Source: Thermopolyspora sp044507605
GTDB lineage: Bacteria; Actinomycetota; Actinomycetes; Streptosporangiales; Streptosporangiaceae
Direction of reading: 5' to 3'
Assembly (NCBI GenBank): GCA_044507605.1
Contig: JBIQJI010000014.1
Coordinates: 1-64,000 of the forward strand
Length of the DNA stretch: 64,000 bases
The notes under the pieces were generated by a model. That model was not told the origin of the DNA and ran no database searches. It saw only the letters and a list, made by a program, of their open reading frames with translations. Every line of letters starts with the position of its first letter. The first letter of the stretch is position 1. The position numbers and the translations under genes are program-made. Of the stretch, positions 50,766-60,284 are shown piece by piece.

Positions 50766-52000
50766 GTGGCGGTGAGCGGGGTACTGATCGACATCGCGCC
50801 GCTACGGGTCTCGGCACCGTTCCGGCGGCTGTGGATCGGGCGGACGTTCTCCGGGTTCGGCAGTCAGATGACCCTGGTCGCCGTCATGTTCCAGGTCTGG
50901 GAAATGACGCACAGCACCGTCTGGACCGGGGCCGTCGGGCTGGCACAGGCGACGCCGATCATCGTGTTCGGGCTGTTCGCCGGCACCCTCGTCGACCGCG
51001 TCGAGCGCCGCCGGTTCTCCATCGTCATGACCAGCGGCCAGGCCGTCTGCTCGGCGCTGCTGGCCGTGCAGGGCTTCCTCGGCACCGTGCCGGTCGCCGG
51101 GGTGCTGCTGCTGGTCGCCGTGCAGTCGTGTTTCGTCGCCGGCGGCGGCCCCGCCTCCCGCACGTTCGTCCCCCGGCTGCTGCCGAGGCCCCTCGTGGCG
51201 GCCGGGCTCGCGCTCAACCGCATCGCGTTCCAGACGGCCATGCTGCTGGGGCCGGCCCTCGGCGGGCTGCTGCTCGGCCGGTTCGGCGTCGGCGGCTGCT
51301 ACCTCATCGACACGATCACGTTCCTGGTGGCCCTGTACGCCGCCGTGCGGCTTCCCCGATGCCGCCCCAGGGCGAGCCGTCCCGGCCCGGGCTGCGCGGG
51401 GTCGCCGACGGCCTGGCGTTCCTCGTGCGCGAGCCGTCGGTGCGCGGCGCCCTGCTCACCGACCTCGCCGCCACCGTGCTGGCCATGCCGATCAGCCTGT
51501 TCCCGCTGGTCAACGCCGAGCGGTTCGGCGGCGACCCCCGCACCCTCGGCCTGTTCCTGTCGGCCATCGCGGTCGGCGGCGTCATCGCCTCCGTGCTGTC
51601 GGGCACCTTCACCCGGCTGCCCCGGCCCGGCCTGGTCATGGTCTGCGGCTCGATCACCTGGGGCCTGGCCTTCGCCCTCTTCGGCCTGGTGCACGGCCCC
51701 TGGACCGGCCTGGCCTTCCTGGCCCTGGCCGGCGCCGCCGACACGGTGGCCGTGGTCGCCCGCGGCACCATCGTGCAGCTCAACACCCCGGACGCCCTGC
51801 TCGGCCGCGTCTCCGCCGCCGAGCAGATCGTCGGCCAGGCCGGCCCCGACGTCGGCAACATGCGCGCCGGCATCGTCGCCGGCCTCACCTCGGGCACGAC
51901 GTCCCTGGTCACCGGCGGCCTCCTCTGCATCGCCGCCGTCGCCGCCGTGGCCGTCACCACCCCGATGACCGACCCCGGCGAGGAAGGCCAACCGGCCTGA
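50766..52000 (+). pseudogene. MFS transporter (EntS/MFS_3-like) interrupted by a frameshift
   Basis: Two reading frames each encode half of one MFS protein. The first (GTG 50766 to about 51357) gives FRRLWIGRTFSGFGSQMTLV and the following helices up to LYAAVRLP. The second resumes with MPPQGEPSRPGLRGVADGLAF and continues to TPMTDPGEEGQPA at 52000. The switch occurs at the CCCC run 51354-51357; one extra C would restore a continuous protein of about 411 residues reading LPPMPPQGEP. It is either a sequencing or assembly error or a recent inactivating deletion. Confidence 0.85.
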
Positions 52001-52010
52001 GCGGCGGGGA

Positions 52011-52850
52011 TCAGGCGTCGGGGTTCTCGGCGCCCGTGGCCCAGCGGATGTAGCGGGTGGCGGAGTCGCGGACCGCCTGCTTGGCGTTCTCGGAGACGAC
52101 GCTGGGCCACCAGCCGCCGTAGATGCGGTCGTACGGGTAGGGCTCCAGGGTGTCGACGATGCGGCGGACGGAGTGCTCCGGCAGGGGGATCTGGTTGGGG
52201 TAGCTGCGCATGAACGTCACGAAGCGGCGGTCCTGGACGACGGTGATGGTGTCACCGGTGAGCAGGGCGCCCTTGCCGCCGGCGCCCGCGGACCAGTGCA
52301 GCACGGCGCTGCCGGCGAAGTGGCCGCCGAGCTGGAGGAGGGTGACGCCGGGGGCGACCTCGTGGGTGCCGCTCCACAGCCGGACCGCCGGGTCGGGGCG
52401 CATCAGCCAGTGCCGGTCGGCCTCGGGGATCAGGATGGGGGCGCCGCCGAAGGCGTGGCTCCATTCGACGGCCACGCCGTAGAAGTGCGGGTGGGAGGCG
52501 GTGATGGCGATCAGGTCGCCGCGGTCGCGGACGGCGGTGATGGCATCGTCGTCGATGTAGCCGGGCACGTCCCAGAGCACCTGGCCGGCGTCGGTCGACA
52601 CGACGAGAGCGCGCTGGTTGATGGCGAACCCGGGGCGGACGCCGATGCCGAGCAGGCCCGGCTCGACCTCGCGCACGTCGCTGTGCAGGTCCTCCATGGC
52701 GAGCTGGCCGAGGGTGGCCCAGCGCTGGCCCTCGGGTCCGATGTACTGCCGCTCGTCCTGGCAGATGATGCAGGATTCAGGTGGTTCCTCGGCCATCGCC
52801 GACTGATTACCACATGTCCTGCAAATCCATGCATTGGCCACCGTGGTCAT
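52011..52850 (-). CDS. MBL-fold metallo-hydrolase with an N-terminal zinc ribbon
   Basis: The 279-residue protein begins with a rubredoxin-like four-Cys ribbon (ICRTCGNQ, then SCIICQDE) followed by a metallo-beta-lactamase domain. The metal region reads TASHPHFYGVAVEW instead of HxHxDH, a known variant with the first two His only; LLQLGGHFAGSAVLHW and LLTGDTITVV supply later ligands. The chemistry is unknown. ATG at 52850 is chosen because AGGAAAGC lies just before it. It converges with the frameshifted MFS gene. Confidence 0.85.
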   Translation of the reverse strand: MTTVANAWICRTCGNQSAMAEEPPESCIICQDERQYIGPEGQRWATLGQLAMEDLHSDVREVEPGLLGIGVRPGFAINQRALVVSTDAGQVLWDVPGYIDDDAITAVRDRGDLIAITASHPHFYGVAVEWSHAFGGAPILIPEADRHWLMRPDPAVRLWSGTHEVAPGVTLLQLGGHFAGSAVLHWSAGAGGKGALLTGDTITVVQDRRFVTFMRSYPNQIPLPEHSVRRIVDTLEPYPYDRIYGGWWPSVVSENAKQAVRDSATRYIRWATGAENPDA

Positions 52851-53156
52851 GCTTTCCTCATTTCCAGCCGCCAATACTCATCTTGTCGGTCAAAAGCTTA
52901 CCCACCCGCGTATGCCGGTGCCGATGCCACCCCGTGAGCTGCGGCTGTGGGTCGCGAACGACGGCAAAAATCATCGAAAGACAACTAAAAGACGGCAGAA
53001 ACACAAAGCGGACAGTGGCCAAGATGCCCGCGCGGCGACGATATCCATGACTAAACTCGCATCGCTCCGTCCGGTGATTCGCGCGGCCCTTTCAGTGTTT
53101 CGGGCGGTGACGGCCGCTTTCGCGCACACTCCATGAGAGGTCCATGAGCCCGGCCC
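52851..53156. other. AT-richer intergenic region without a recognised gene
   Basis: This 306-base region separates the divergent MBL and LCP genes. It is visibly less GC-rich than its surroundings, with runs such as AAAAATCATCGAAAGACAAC. No convincing coding frame, tRNA or clear repeat was found. It probably carries the promoters of both genes. Confidence 0.5.
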
Positions 53157-54683
53157 ATGAGCAGAACCACGACCACGCGCACGAGCACCGGTCTCGTCGA
53201 TGACCGGTCCGCACGACACGCCGCTCCGCCGGCCGATGCGCCGGCCGATCCACCGGCCACGCGCCGCCGCCTGCGCGGCTGGCTGTGGTGCCTGCTGGCG
53301 GCGGTGCTGGGGGTGGTGATCGGGGTGACGACCAGCGTGGTGGTCGCGTACGTCCGGCTCGCCGGCAACGTGCGCCACACCGCCGTCGACGCCAAGACCC
53401 TCGGCGTGCGGCCGGTGAAGGCGGCCACGGCGGTGAACGTGCTCGTGGTGGGCTCCGACCAGCGCGACGGCGCCAACGCGAAGTACGGCCACGGCGCGGC
53501 CGGCGAGCGCACCGACACGATCATCCTCGCCCACCTGTCGGAGCGGCGCGACAACGCCGTGCTGGTCAGCTTTCCCCGCGACTCGCTCGTCCGGCTGCCC
53601 GACTGCCCCGCCGCGGACGGCCTGCCGGGCCAGCGGGCGCACGTCGGCATGATCAACGAGTCGTTCAACTTCGGCGGCATCTCCTGCACGTGGAAGACGA
53701 TCGAGTCGCTCACCGGCATCCACATCGACCACTTCGTCAAGGTCGACTTCACCGGCTTCAAAAGCATGATCGACGCGATCGGCGGGGTCGAGATGTGCCT
53801 GCCCGAGCCGATCGACGACGCCAAGGCGAGGCTGCACCTGCCCGCCGGGCGGCAGACCCTCGACGGCGAGCAGGCCCTCGGCTACGTGCGGGCCCGCTAC
53901 AGCATCGGCGACGGCTCCGACATCGGGCGCATCGGGCGGCAGCAGATGTTCGTGGCCGCCATGCTGCGCAAGGTGCTGAGCGGCGCCCTGCTCACGCAGC
54001 CGGCGCGGCTGTTCGGCTTCCTCGACGCCGCCACCAGATCGGTCACCACCGACCCCGGGCTCACCGTCGGCGTGCTGCGCGACCTCGCGATGAGCGCGCG
54101 CGGGCTGACGGCGGGCCACATCCGGTTCGTGACGACGCCGTGGCGCTATTCGGTGAGCGAGCCGGGCCGCGTCGAGTGGGTGCAGCCGCTCGCCGGGCGG
54201 CTGTTCCACGACGTGGCGCACGATCTGCCGCTCGGGCGGGTGCGGGGCGGCGAGCGCAAGGCCCGGCCGGTGCCGCGCTCGCAGCTGCGGGTGCGGGTGC
54301 TGAACGGCACGACGCGGGCCGGCCTCGCCCACGAGGTGGCCGCCGCGCTGCGGGCGCGCGGCTACCGGATCGCCGGCACGGGCGACACCGCGCGCAAGCC
54401 GCGTCCGCGCACGCTGGTCAGGTACGCCCCGGCGGCCGAGCCGAAGGTGCCGACCCTCACCGGCGACCTGGTGACCGCGCGGGCCGTGGCGACCGGGCCG
54501 CCGCCGAGCGAACCCCCGGTGATGACGCTGGTGGTCGGCCAGGACTGGACGGGGCTGAAGGCCGTTTCCGGCCGGGGCCGCCCAGGCGGCGGGCCGGACC
54601 ATGACGGCGCAGGCGACATCAAGGGCTTCGACGCGACGAAAGACGCCTGCTCGACAGGGACAAAAGGCGCGAACTCCGGATAA
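53157..54683 (+). CDS. LytR-CpsA-Psr (LCP) family protein with LytR_C domain
   Basis: The 508-residue protein has a cytoplasmic N-terminus, one membrane helix (LWCLLAAVLGVVIGVTTSVVVAYV, about residues 43-66) and an LCP domain (VNVLVVGSDQRDG, ERTDTIILAHLSERRDNAVLVSFPRDSLVRLP, HFVKVDFTGFKSMIDAIGGVEMCLP, LGYVRARYSIGDGSDIGRIGRQQMFV). A LytR_C domain follows (RVRVLNGTTRAGLAHEVAAALRARGY, from about residue 380). It presumably ligates glycopolymers to peptidoglycan. The C-terminus is disordered. ATG at 53157 is one of several closely spaced candidates. Confidence 0.92.
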   Translation: MSRTTTTRTSTGLVDDRSARHAAPPADAPADPPATRRRLRGWLWCLLAAVLGVVIGVTTSVVVAYVRLAGNVRHTAVDAKTLGVRPVKAATAVNVLVVGSDQRDGANAKYGHGAAGERTDTIILAHLSERRDNAVLVSFPRDSLVRLPDCPAADGLPGQRAHVGMINESFNFGGISCTWKTIESLTGIHIDHFVKVDFTGFKSMIDAIGGVEMCLPEPIDDAKARLHLPAGRQTLDGEQALGYVRARYSIGDGSDIGRIGRQQMFVAAMLRKVLSGALLTQPARLFGFLDAATRSVTTDPGLTVGVLRDLAMSARGLTAGHIRFVTTPWRYSVSEPGRVEWVQPLAGRLFHDVAHDLPLGRVRGGERKARPVPRSQLRVRVLNGTTRAGLAHEVAAALRARGYRIAGTGDTARKPRPRTLVRYAPAAEPKVPTLTGDLVTARAVATGPPPSEPPVMTLVVGQDWTGLKAVSGRGRPGGGPDHDGAGDIKGFDATKDACSTGTKGANSG

Positions 54684-54722
54684 AGATAGACAAGGGGGAT
54701 ATTCGGGTAGAGACCGCCCGTG

Positions 54723-55283
54723 ATGGACGGACCTACCCAACCAGTGACCGCCACCGTCACGCTTCGCGTCAACGGCGTCGAACGCACCATGACGGTGGAC
54801 ACCCGGGCCACCCTGCTCGACACGTTGCGCGAGCGACTCGGCCTCACCGGCTCGAAGAAGGGCTGCGACCACGGCCAGTGCGGCGCCTGCACGGTGCTCC
54901 TCGACGGCCGTCGCATCAACGCCTGCCTCGCGCTCACCGTCGCCCTGGCCGACGCCGACATCACGACGGTCGAAGGCCTCGCCGACGGCGACGGCGTGCT
55001 GCATCCGCTGCAGCGGGCCTTCATCGAACGCGACGCGTTCCAGTGCGGCTACTGCACGCCCGGCCAGCTCTGCTCGGCGGCCGGCGTGCTCGCCGAGGCG
55101 GCCGACGGGTGGCCGAGCGCGGTCACCCCCGAGCCGACCGGCACGCCCGTGCTCGACGGCGCCGAGATCCGCGAGCGGATGAGCGGCAACCTGTGCCGCT
55201 GCGGCGCGTACGTCAACATCGTCGCCGCCATAGCCGACGTCGCGGCGGACGGCGGCCGGCGGGCCGAGGAGGTGACCCCATGA
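54723..55283 (+). CDS. Molybdenum aldehyde oxidoreductase, 2Fe-2S subunit (PaoA/YagT-like)
   Basis: The 186-residue protein has a plant-type ferredoxin domain with the cluster motif GCDHGQCGACTVLLDG and a C-terminal all-helical 2Fe-2S domain with QCGYCTPGQLC and NLCRCGAY, the two-cluster layout of xanthine oxidase small subunits. It passes electrons from the Mo site to FAD. Starts GTG 54720 and ATG 54723 are adjacent. The stop overlaps the FAD-subunit start by 4 bases. No twin-arginine signal is visible, unlike E. coli PaoA. Confidence 0.92.
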   Translation: MDGPTQPVTATVTLRVNGVERTMTVDTRATLLDTLRERLGLTGSKKGCDHGQCGACTVLLDGRRINACLALTVALADADITTVEGLADGDGVLHPLQRAFIERDAFQCGYCTPGQLCSAAGVLAEAADGWPSAVTPEPTGTPVLDGAEIRERMSGNLCRCGAYVNIVAAIADVAADGGRRAEEVTP

Positions 55284-56263
55284 GACCCTTCACCTACGAG
55301 CGCGCCCACGAGGCCCGGACGGCCGTGGCGGCCCTCGACCGCGCCCCCGACGGCAGGTTCCTCGGCGGCGGCACCAACCTGATCGACCTGATGCGGCTCG
55401 GCGTCACCGAGCCGGGCCGGCTGGTCGACGTGAGCCGGCTGCCGTATGACCGGGTCGAGGAGTCGCCCGAGGGCGGCCTGACGATCGGGTCGGCGGTGCG
55501 CAACAGCGTCCTGGCCGCCCATCCGGGGGTGCGCCGGGCGTACCCGATGCTCGCCGACGCCCTGCTCTCCGGCGCGTCCGGGCAGGTCAGGAACATGGCG
55601 ACCACGGCCGGCAACCTGCTGCAACGCACGCGATGCGGCTACTTCCAGGACATCTCGAAGAACTGCAACAAGCGCGCCCCGGGCACCGGCTGCCCGGCCA
55701 TCGACGGCGACCACCGCAACCTGGCGATCATCGGGCATTCGCCGCACTGCGTCGCCACCCACCCCTCGGACCTGGCCGTCGCCCTGGCCGCGCTCGACGC
55801 CGTCGTGCACGTCGAGGGACCCGACGGGCCGCGGGCCATCCCCATCACCGAGCTGTACCGGCTGCCGGGGGACCGGCCGGAGCTCGACACCGTGCTCGGC
55901 CCGGCCGACCTGATCACCGAGGTGATCGTGCCGGCGCTGCCGTTCGCGGCCCGGTCGAGCTACCGCAAGGTACGCGACCGGGCGTCGTTCGCGTTCGCCC
56001 TCGTGTCGGTGGCGGCGGCCGTGCGGGTCGCCGACGGGGTGGTGCGGGACTGCCGCATCTCGTTCGGCGGCCTGGCGCACATGCCGTGGCGGGCGCGGCT
56101 CGCCGAAGAGGCGCTGCGCGGCGGCGACCTCACCGAGGGCACGTTCCTGCGGGCCGCCGACGCCGAGCTGTCACAGGCCCGGCCGCTGCGCGACAACCAC
56201 TACAAGGTGCCGCTGGCCCGCAACCTGCTCGCCCGCACCCTGACGGAACTGGTGGTGTCATGA
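55280..56263 (+). CDS. Molybdenum aldehyde oxidoreductase, FAD and 4Fe-4S subunit (PaoB/YagS-like)
   Basis: The 327-residue protein has the FAD-binding FLGGGTNLIDLMRLGV and SGQVRNMATTAGNLLQRTRC segments. An inserted Cys-rich stretch follows (CGYFQDISKNCNKRAPGTGC, with a further Cys in SPHCVATHPSDLAVALAAL). That insertion is the mark of the PaoB group, where it binds a 4Fe-4S cluster absent from ordinary xanthine dehydrogenase FAD subunits. It overlaps both neighbours by 4 bases (ATGA), giving tight stoichiometric coupling. Confidence 0.92.
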   Translation: MRPFTYERAHEARTAVAALDRAPDGRFLGGGTNLIDLMRLGVTEPGRLVDVSRLPYDRVEESPEGGLTIGSAVRNSVLAAHPGVRRAYPMLADALLSGASGQVRNMATTAGNLLQRTRCGYFQDISKNCNKRAPGTGCPAIDGDHRNLAIIGHSPHCVATHPSDLAVALAALDAVVHVEGPDGPRAIPITELYRLPGDRPELDTVLGPADLITEVIVPALPFAARSSYRKVRDRASFAFALVSVAAAVRVADGVVRDCRISFGGLAHMPWRARLAEEALRGGDLTEGTFLRAADAELSQARPLRDNHYKVPLARNLLARTLTELVVS

Positions 56264-58341
56264 CGCTCACACGCGAACGCGCGGTCGGCACGGCCCACGA
56301 CCGCGTCGAAGGAGTGGCGAAGGTCACCGGGGCGGCCACGTACGCCTACGAGTACGTGGCGGGCGGCGGCGTGGTGTACGCCGTGCCGGTGCAGGCGGCC
56401 GTCGCCCGCGGCGAGGTCACGAACGTCGACACCGAGACCGTGCTGTGGATGCCCGGCGTGATCTCGGTGCTGTGGCACGGCAACACGCCGAAGGTGCGGC
56501 CCGACAGCGGCGAGCTGTCGCTGTTCCAGTCGCCCCGCGTGGCGTACCGGGGGCAGATCATCGCCGCGGTGGTGGCCGAGAGCATCGAGACGGCGCGGGA
56601 GGCCGCCCGGCTCGTGCACGTGGAGTACGCCGAAGAGCCGCACGACGTGCTGCTGCGGGCCGATCACCCCAAGCTGTACCGGCCCGAGCAGGTGAACCCG
56701 TGGTACCCGGCCGACGAGGAGCGCGGCGACGCCGACGCGGGCCTGGCCGAGGCGGCGGTGCGCATCGACGCGACCTACACCACGCCCGCCTACCACAACA
56801 ACCCGATGGAGACGCACACCACCGTGGCGGCGTGGGAGGCCGACGGGCTCACCCTCTACGAATCCACCCAGGGCTCGTCGGTGGTACGCGACGAGATGGC
56901 CCGGCTGTTCTCCCTGCCGCCCGACAAGGTGCGGGTGATCTCGCCGCACGTCGGCGGCGGCTTCGGCTCCAAGGGAGCCTCCCGCCCCACCGCGGTGCTG
57001 GCCGCGCTCGCGGCGAACGTCGCCGGGCGGCCGGCGAAAGTGACGGCGACCCGGCAGCAGGAGTTCGCGTTCGTCGGCTACCGCACCCCGATCATCCAGC
57101 GGGTGCGGCTCGGCGCCGACGCTGACGGCAGGCTCACCTCGATCGTCCACGACGCCATCGAGCAGACCTCCACCGTCACCGAGTTCGCCGAGCAGACCAC
57201 GGTGGCGACCAGGATCATGTACGCCACGCCGAACCGCCGCACCACGCACCGGCTCGCCGCGCTCGACGTGCCCACCCCCTCCTGGATGCGGGCCCCCGGC
57301 GAATGCCCCGGCATGTACGCCCTGGAGTCGGCCATGGACGAACTGGCCGTCGCCTGCGGGCTCGACCCGATCGAGCTGCGCATCCGCAACGAGCCGGTGA
57401 CCGACCCCGAGTCCGGGCTGCCGTTCAGCTCGCGCGGCCTCGTGGCCTGCCTGCGCGAAGGCGCCGACCGGTTCGGCTGGGCCGGCCGCGACCCGACGCC
57501 GCGGCTGCGCCGCGACGGCCGCTGGCACATCGGCCTGGGGGTGGCGGCCTCGACGTACCCCGCCTATCGGCGCGGCTCGCAGGCCGTCGCCCGCGCCGAA
57601 CCCGGCGGACGCTTCACCGTGCGGGTCGCCGCCGCCGACATCGGCACCGGGGCGCGCACCGCGCTCACCCAGATCGCCGCCGACGCGCTGCGCACCACGC
57701 CCGGCCTGGTGCGGGTCGAGGTGGGCGACAGCCGCCTGCCGACCGCGCCCGTCGCCGGCGGCTCCATGGGCACGGCGTCGTGGGGCACGGCCGTCGTACG
57801 CGCGTGCGAGGCGCTGCTGCGCGAACTCGACCTGCACCCCGGCGAGCTGCCGCTGGAGGCACGGGCCGACACCTCCGCCGAGGTCGACGCGGACGAGCGG
57901 TTCGCCAGGCACGCGTTCGGCGCGCAGTTCGCCGAGGCCAGGGTCAACATCGACACCGGCGAGGTGCGGGTGCCGCGCCTGCTCGGCGTCTTCGCCGCCG
58001 GGCGCATCATCAACCCGAAGACGGCGCGGTCGCAGCTCATCGGCGGCATGACGATGGGGCTCAGCATGGCGCTGTTCGAGGAAAGCGTCATGGACGCCGA
58101 GTACGGCGACTACCTCAACCACGACTTCGCTCAGTACCACATCGCCGCCCACGCCGACGTGCCGAGCGTCGAGGCGTACTGGGTGGAGGAGGACGACCCG
58201 CACCTCAACCCCATGGGGTCCAAAGGCATCGGGGAGATCGGCATCGTCGGCACGGCGGCCGCGGTGGCCAACGCCGTCTACCACGCGACCGGCATCCGGA
58301 TCCGCGACCTGCCGATCCGGCTCGACCGCCTGGTGAGCTGA
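56260..58341 (+). CDS. Molybdenum aldehyde oxidoreductase, molybdopterin subunit (PaoC/YagR-like)
   Basis: The 693-residue protein has the Mo-hydroxylase large-subunit motifs: DRVEGVAKVTGAATYAYEY, GQIIAAVVAESIETAREAA, HNNPMETHTTVAAWE, VISPHVGGGFGSKG, MRAPGECPGMYALESAMDELA, and the catalytic Glu region MGSKGIGEIGIVGTAAAV. The length of about 700 residues matches PaoC rather than the longer CoxL. It oxidises aldehydes, often aromatic, to acids; the substrate here is unknown. No XdhC/PaoD-type maturation gene follows. Confidence 0.93.
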   Translation: MTLTRERAVGTAHDRVEGVAKVTGAATYAYEYVAGGGVVYAVPVQAAVARGEVTNVDTETVLWMPGVISVLWHGNTPKVRPDSGELSLFQSPRVAYRGQIIAAVVAESIETAREAARLVHVEYAEEPHDVLLRADHPKLYRPEQVNPWYPADEERGDADAGLAEAAVRIDATYTTPAYHNNPMETHTTVAAWEADGLTLYESTQGSSVVRDEMARLFSLPPDKVRVISPHVGGGFGSKGASRPTAVLAALAANVAGRPAKVTATRQQEFAFVGYRTPIIQRVRLGADADGRLTSIVHDAIEQTSTVTEFAEQTTVATRIMYATPNRRTTHRLAALDVPTPSWMRAPGECPGMYALESAMDELAVACGLDPIELRIRNEPVTDPESGLPFSSRGLVACLREGADRFGWAGRDPTPRLRRDGRWHIGLGVAASTYPAYRRGSQAVARAEPGGRFTVRVAAADIGTGARTALTQIAADALRTTPGLVRVEVGDSRLPTAPVAGGSMGTASWGTAVVRACEALLRELDLHPGELPLEARADTSAEVDADERFARHAFGAQFAEARVNIDTGEVRVPRLLGVFAAGRIINPKTARSQLIGGMTMGLSMALFEESVMDAEYGDYLNHDFAQYHIAAHADVPSVEAYWVEEDDPHLNPMGSKGIGEIGIVGTAAAVANAVYHATGIRIRDLPIRLDRLVS

Positions 58342-58353
58342 CGCCCGCCGGGC

Positions 58354-60270
58354 ATGGTTCCGCTCCGCGAGCGTTCGATCGGCAGGCTGAAAGACGCGGC
58401 ACCCGGCTGGCTGGTCGAAGTGCTGCAGCCGGCCCCGGCCAGACCGCCGTGGGGCCGCATGGCCCACGCGGCGATCGCCCTGCTCGGGCCCATCGTCGTT
58501 GCGATGCCGCTGGGCCAGCCCCGCATCGGGCTGGTGCCCGCGATCGGCGCCCTCACCGGCGTGATGTCCGACTCCGACGGGCCGTATCGGGCGCGAACGC
58601 AGCGCATGGTGGCGGCGGCACTCAGCAGCGCGGCCGGGTTCGCCGCCGGGCACGCCGCACACGGCCAAGGGTGGTGGGCGGTCCTCGTCGTGGCCGCCAT
58701 GTCCCTGGTGTCCGCGCTGGTCAGCACCCTGGGCGGCACCGGCTCGATCTTCGGGCTCGACCTGCTCATCATGACGGTCATCGGCATCGGCATCCCGGTC
58801 GCCGGGCCGCCCCTGCTCGGCTCGCTGCTCGTCCTCGCCGGTGGGGCGTGGGCGTTCGCGCTCGCGGCCGTCGTGTGGCCGTTCCGCCCGCAGGCGGCCG
58901 AAAAAGCCCAGGTGGCGGAGGTGTACCGCGCCCTCGGCCGGCTCTTCGACGCCAGCGGCCCGCAGGAACGCGCCGCCTTCACCACAACGCAGAACCGGGC
59001 GTACCGGACGGTGCTCAGCGCGCGGTCGGCCGCCGCCGGGCCCGACGCCAGGCGCAGCCGCCTGGTCGCACTGCTCAACCAGGCGTCCGTGATCAGGCAG
59101 GCGCTCGTCTCCTTACGCCTGGAACACCGCCAGGCCCCGGCGGAACTCGCCCGCACCGTCACGGGCATCGCCGACAAGCTCGCGACCGGAGCCCTCGCCC
59201 CCGAATGCCCCCACTGGCGGCCGGAGTCGCCCGCCGACCGGGCGCTGCGCACCGCCGTCAAAGACGCGTGGCGGCTGGCCATGGGCGCCGAGGTGCGGGC
59301 GGACCAGGTGCCCGTCCAGCCGGTGCGGCGGCGCGAACGGCTGCGAGACACCTGGGAGAAACTCCGGTCCGGGCGTCTCACCCGGCTCTACACGGTCCGG
59401 CTGACGCTGTGCATGACGGTCGCGGGGGCCGTGACCATGCTGACCGCGATCGATCGTTCGTACTGGGTGATGCTGACGGTCGCGATCGTGCTGAAACCCG
59501 ACTTCGGGTCCGTGTTCGCCCGGGCGATCCAGCGCGGCCTCGGCACCGTCGTCGGAGCCGTCCTCGGGGCGATCATCGTGATCGTGCTTCCCGATGGCCC
59601 CCCGACCCTGGCGGCCATCGGCGTGCTCGCCGCCCTCACCGTCTACGGCAAACAGCGCAACTGGGGCATGATGTCGACCTTCCAGGCGCCGCTGGTGGTC
59701 CTCCTCATCGACCTGCAGACACACGCCGGCTGGCGGCTGGCCGAGACCCGTCTCCTCGACACGCTGATCGGCTGCGCCATCGTGCTGCTCCTCGGCTACC
59801 TGCCGTGGCCCACGACCTGGCAGGCCCCCATCAGGCCGCGCGTGGCCGACACCCTCGCCGCCACCGCCGATTATCTTCGCGATATCTTCGAGGGCGACGC
59901 CCAGCAGGAGGCGCTGAGCCGACGCTCGGCCTACGACGCGCTGGCCGACCTGCGCACCGTCTTCCAGCGCGCGCTGGCTGAACCACCGGTCGTCAGCAGG
60001 CGTATCACCACCTGGTATCCCGCGCTCACCGAGCTGGAACGGGTCACCGACGGGGTGGCGGCCGTCGCCGCCCGGTCCCGGCAAGGCGCGCGGCCACCGG
60101 CAGCGGCCGGCACCAAGGCCGTGATCAGGGCTCTCGACCAGATGGCCGACGAGATCCGGGAAGGCAGGGCGCCGCCCGATGTGGAACTGCACGACGTCGA
60201 CGTGTTGGAAGGGGTGAACTCCGCAGTGCTCGCACTGTGCGGGTCGCTGAGCGAACAGGTGCCGAGGTAA
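58354..60270 (+). CDS. FUSC-family membrane protein (aromatic acid exporter-like)
   Basis: The 638-residue protein has two blocks of membrane helices (about residues 35-185 and 345-500) separated by a soluble helical region, the FUSC/aromatic acid exporter layout (related to AaeB and YccS). Relatives export aromatic carboxylic acids. It starts 12 bases after the oxidoreductase operon stop, so it is probably co-transcribed and might export the acid product of that enzyme, which is an inference. ATG at 58354 has a weak ribosome site. Confidence 0.85.
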   Translation: MVPLRERSIGRLKDAAPGWLVEVLQPAPARPPWGRMAHAAIALLGPIVVAMPLGQPRIGLVPAIGALTGVMSDSDGPYRARTQRMVAAALSSAAGFAAGHAAHGQGWWAVLVVAAMSLVSALVSTLGGTGSIFGLDLLIMTVIGIGIPVAGPPLLGSLLVLAGGAWAFALAAVVWPFRPQAAEKAQVAEVYRALGRLFDASGPQERAAFTTTQNRAYRTVLSARSAAAGPDARRSRLVALLNQASVIRQALVSLRLEHRQAPAELARTVTGIADKLATGALAPECPHWRPESPADRALRTAVKDAWRLAMGAEVRADQVPVQPVRRRERLRDTWEKLRSGRLTRLYTVRLTLCMTVAGAVTMLTAIDRSYWVMLTVAIVLKPDFGSVFARAIQRGLGTVVGAVLGAIIVIVLPDGPPTLAAIGVLAALTVYGKQRNWGMMSTFQAPLVVLLIDLQTHAGWRLAETRLLDTLIGCAIVLLLGYLPWPTTWQAPIRPRVADTLAATADYLRDIFEGDAQQEALSRRSAYDALADLRTVFQRALAEPPVVSRRITTWYPALTELERVTDGVAAVAARSRQGARPPAAAGTKAVIRALDQMADEIREGRAPPDVELHDVDVLEGVNSAVLALCGSLSEQVPR

Positions 60271-60284
60271 GAGAGAGTAGAGAC

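Noticed and set aside
56200..58668. Long minus-strand open frame opposite the molybdopterin subunit gene
   Set aside because: It is a shadow of the PaoC-like gene with His/Val/Gly-biased composition and no recognisable motif.
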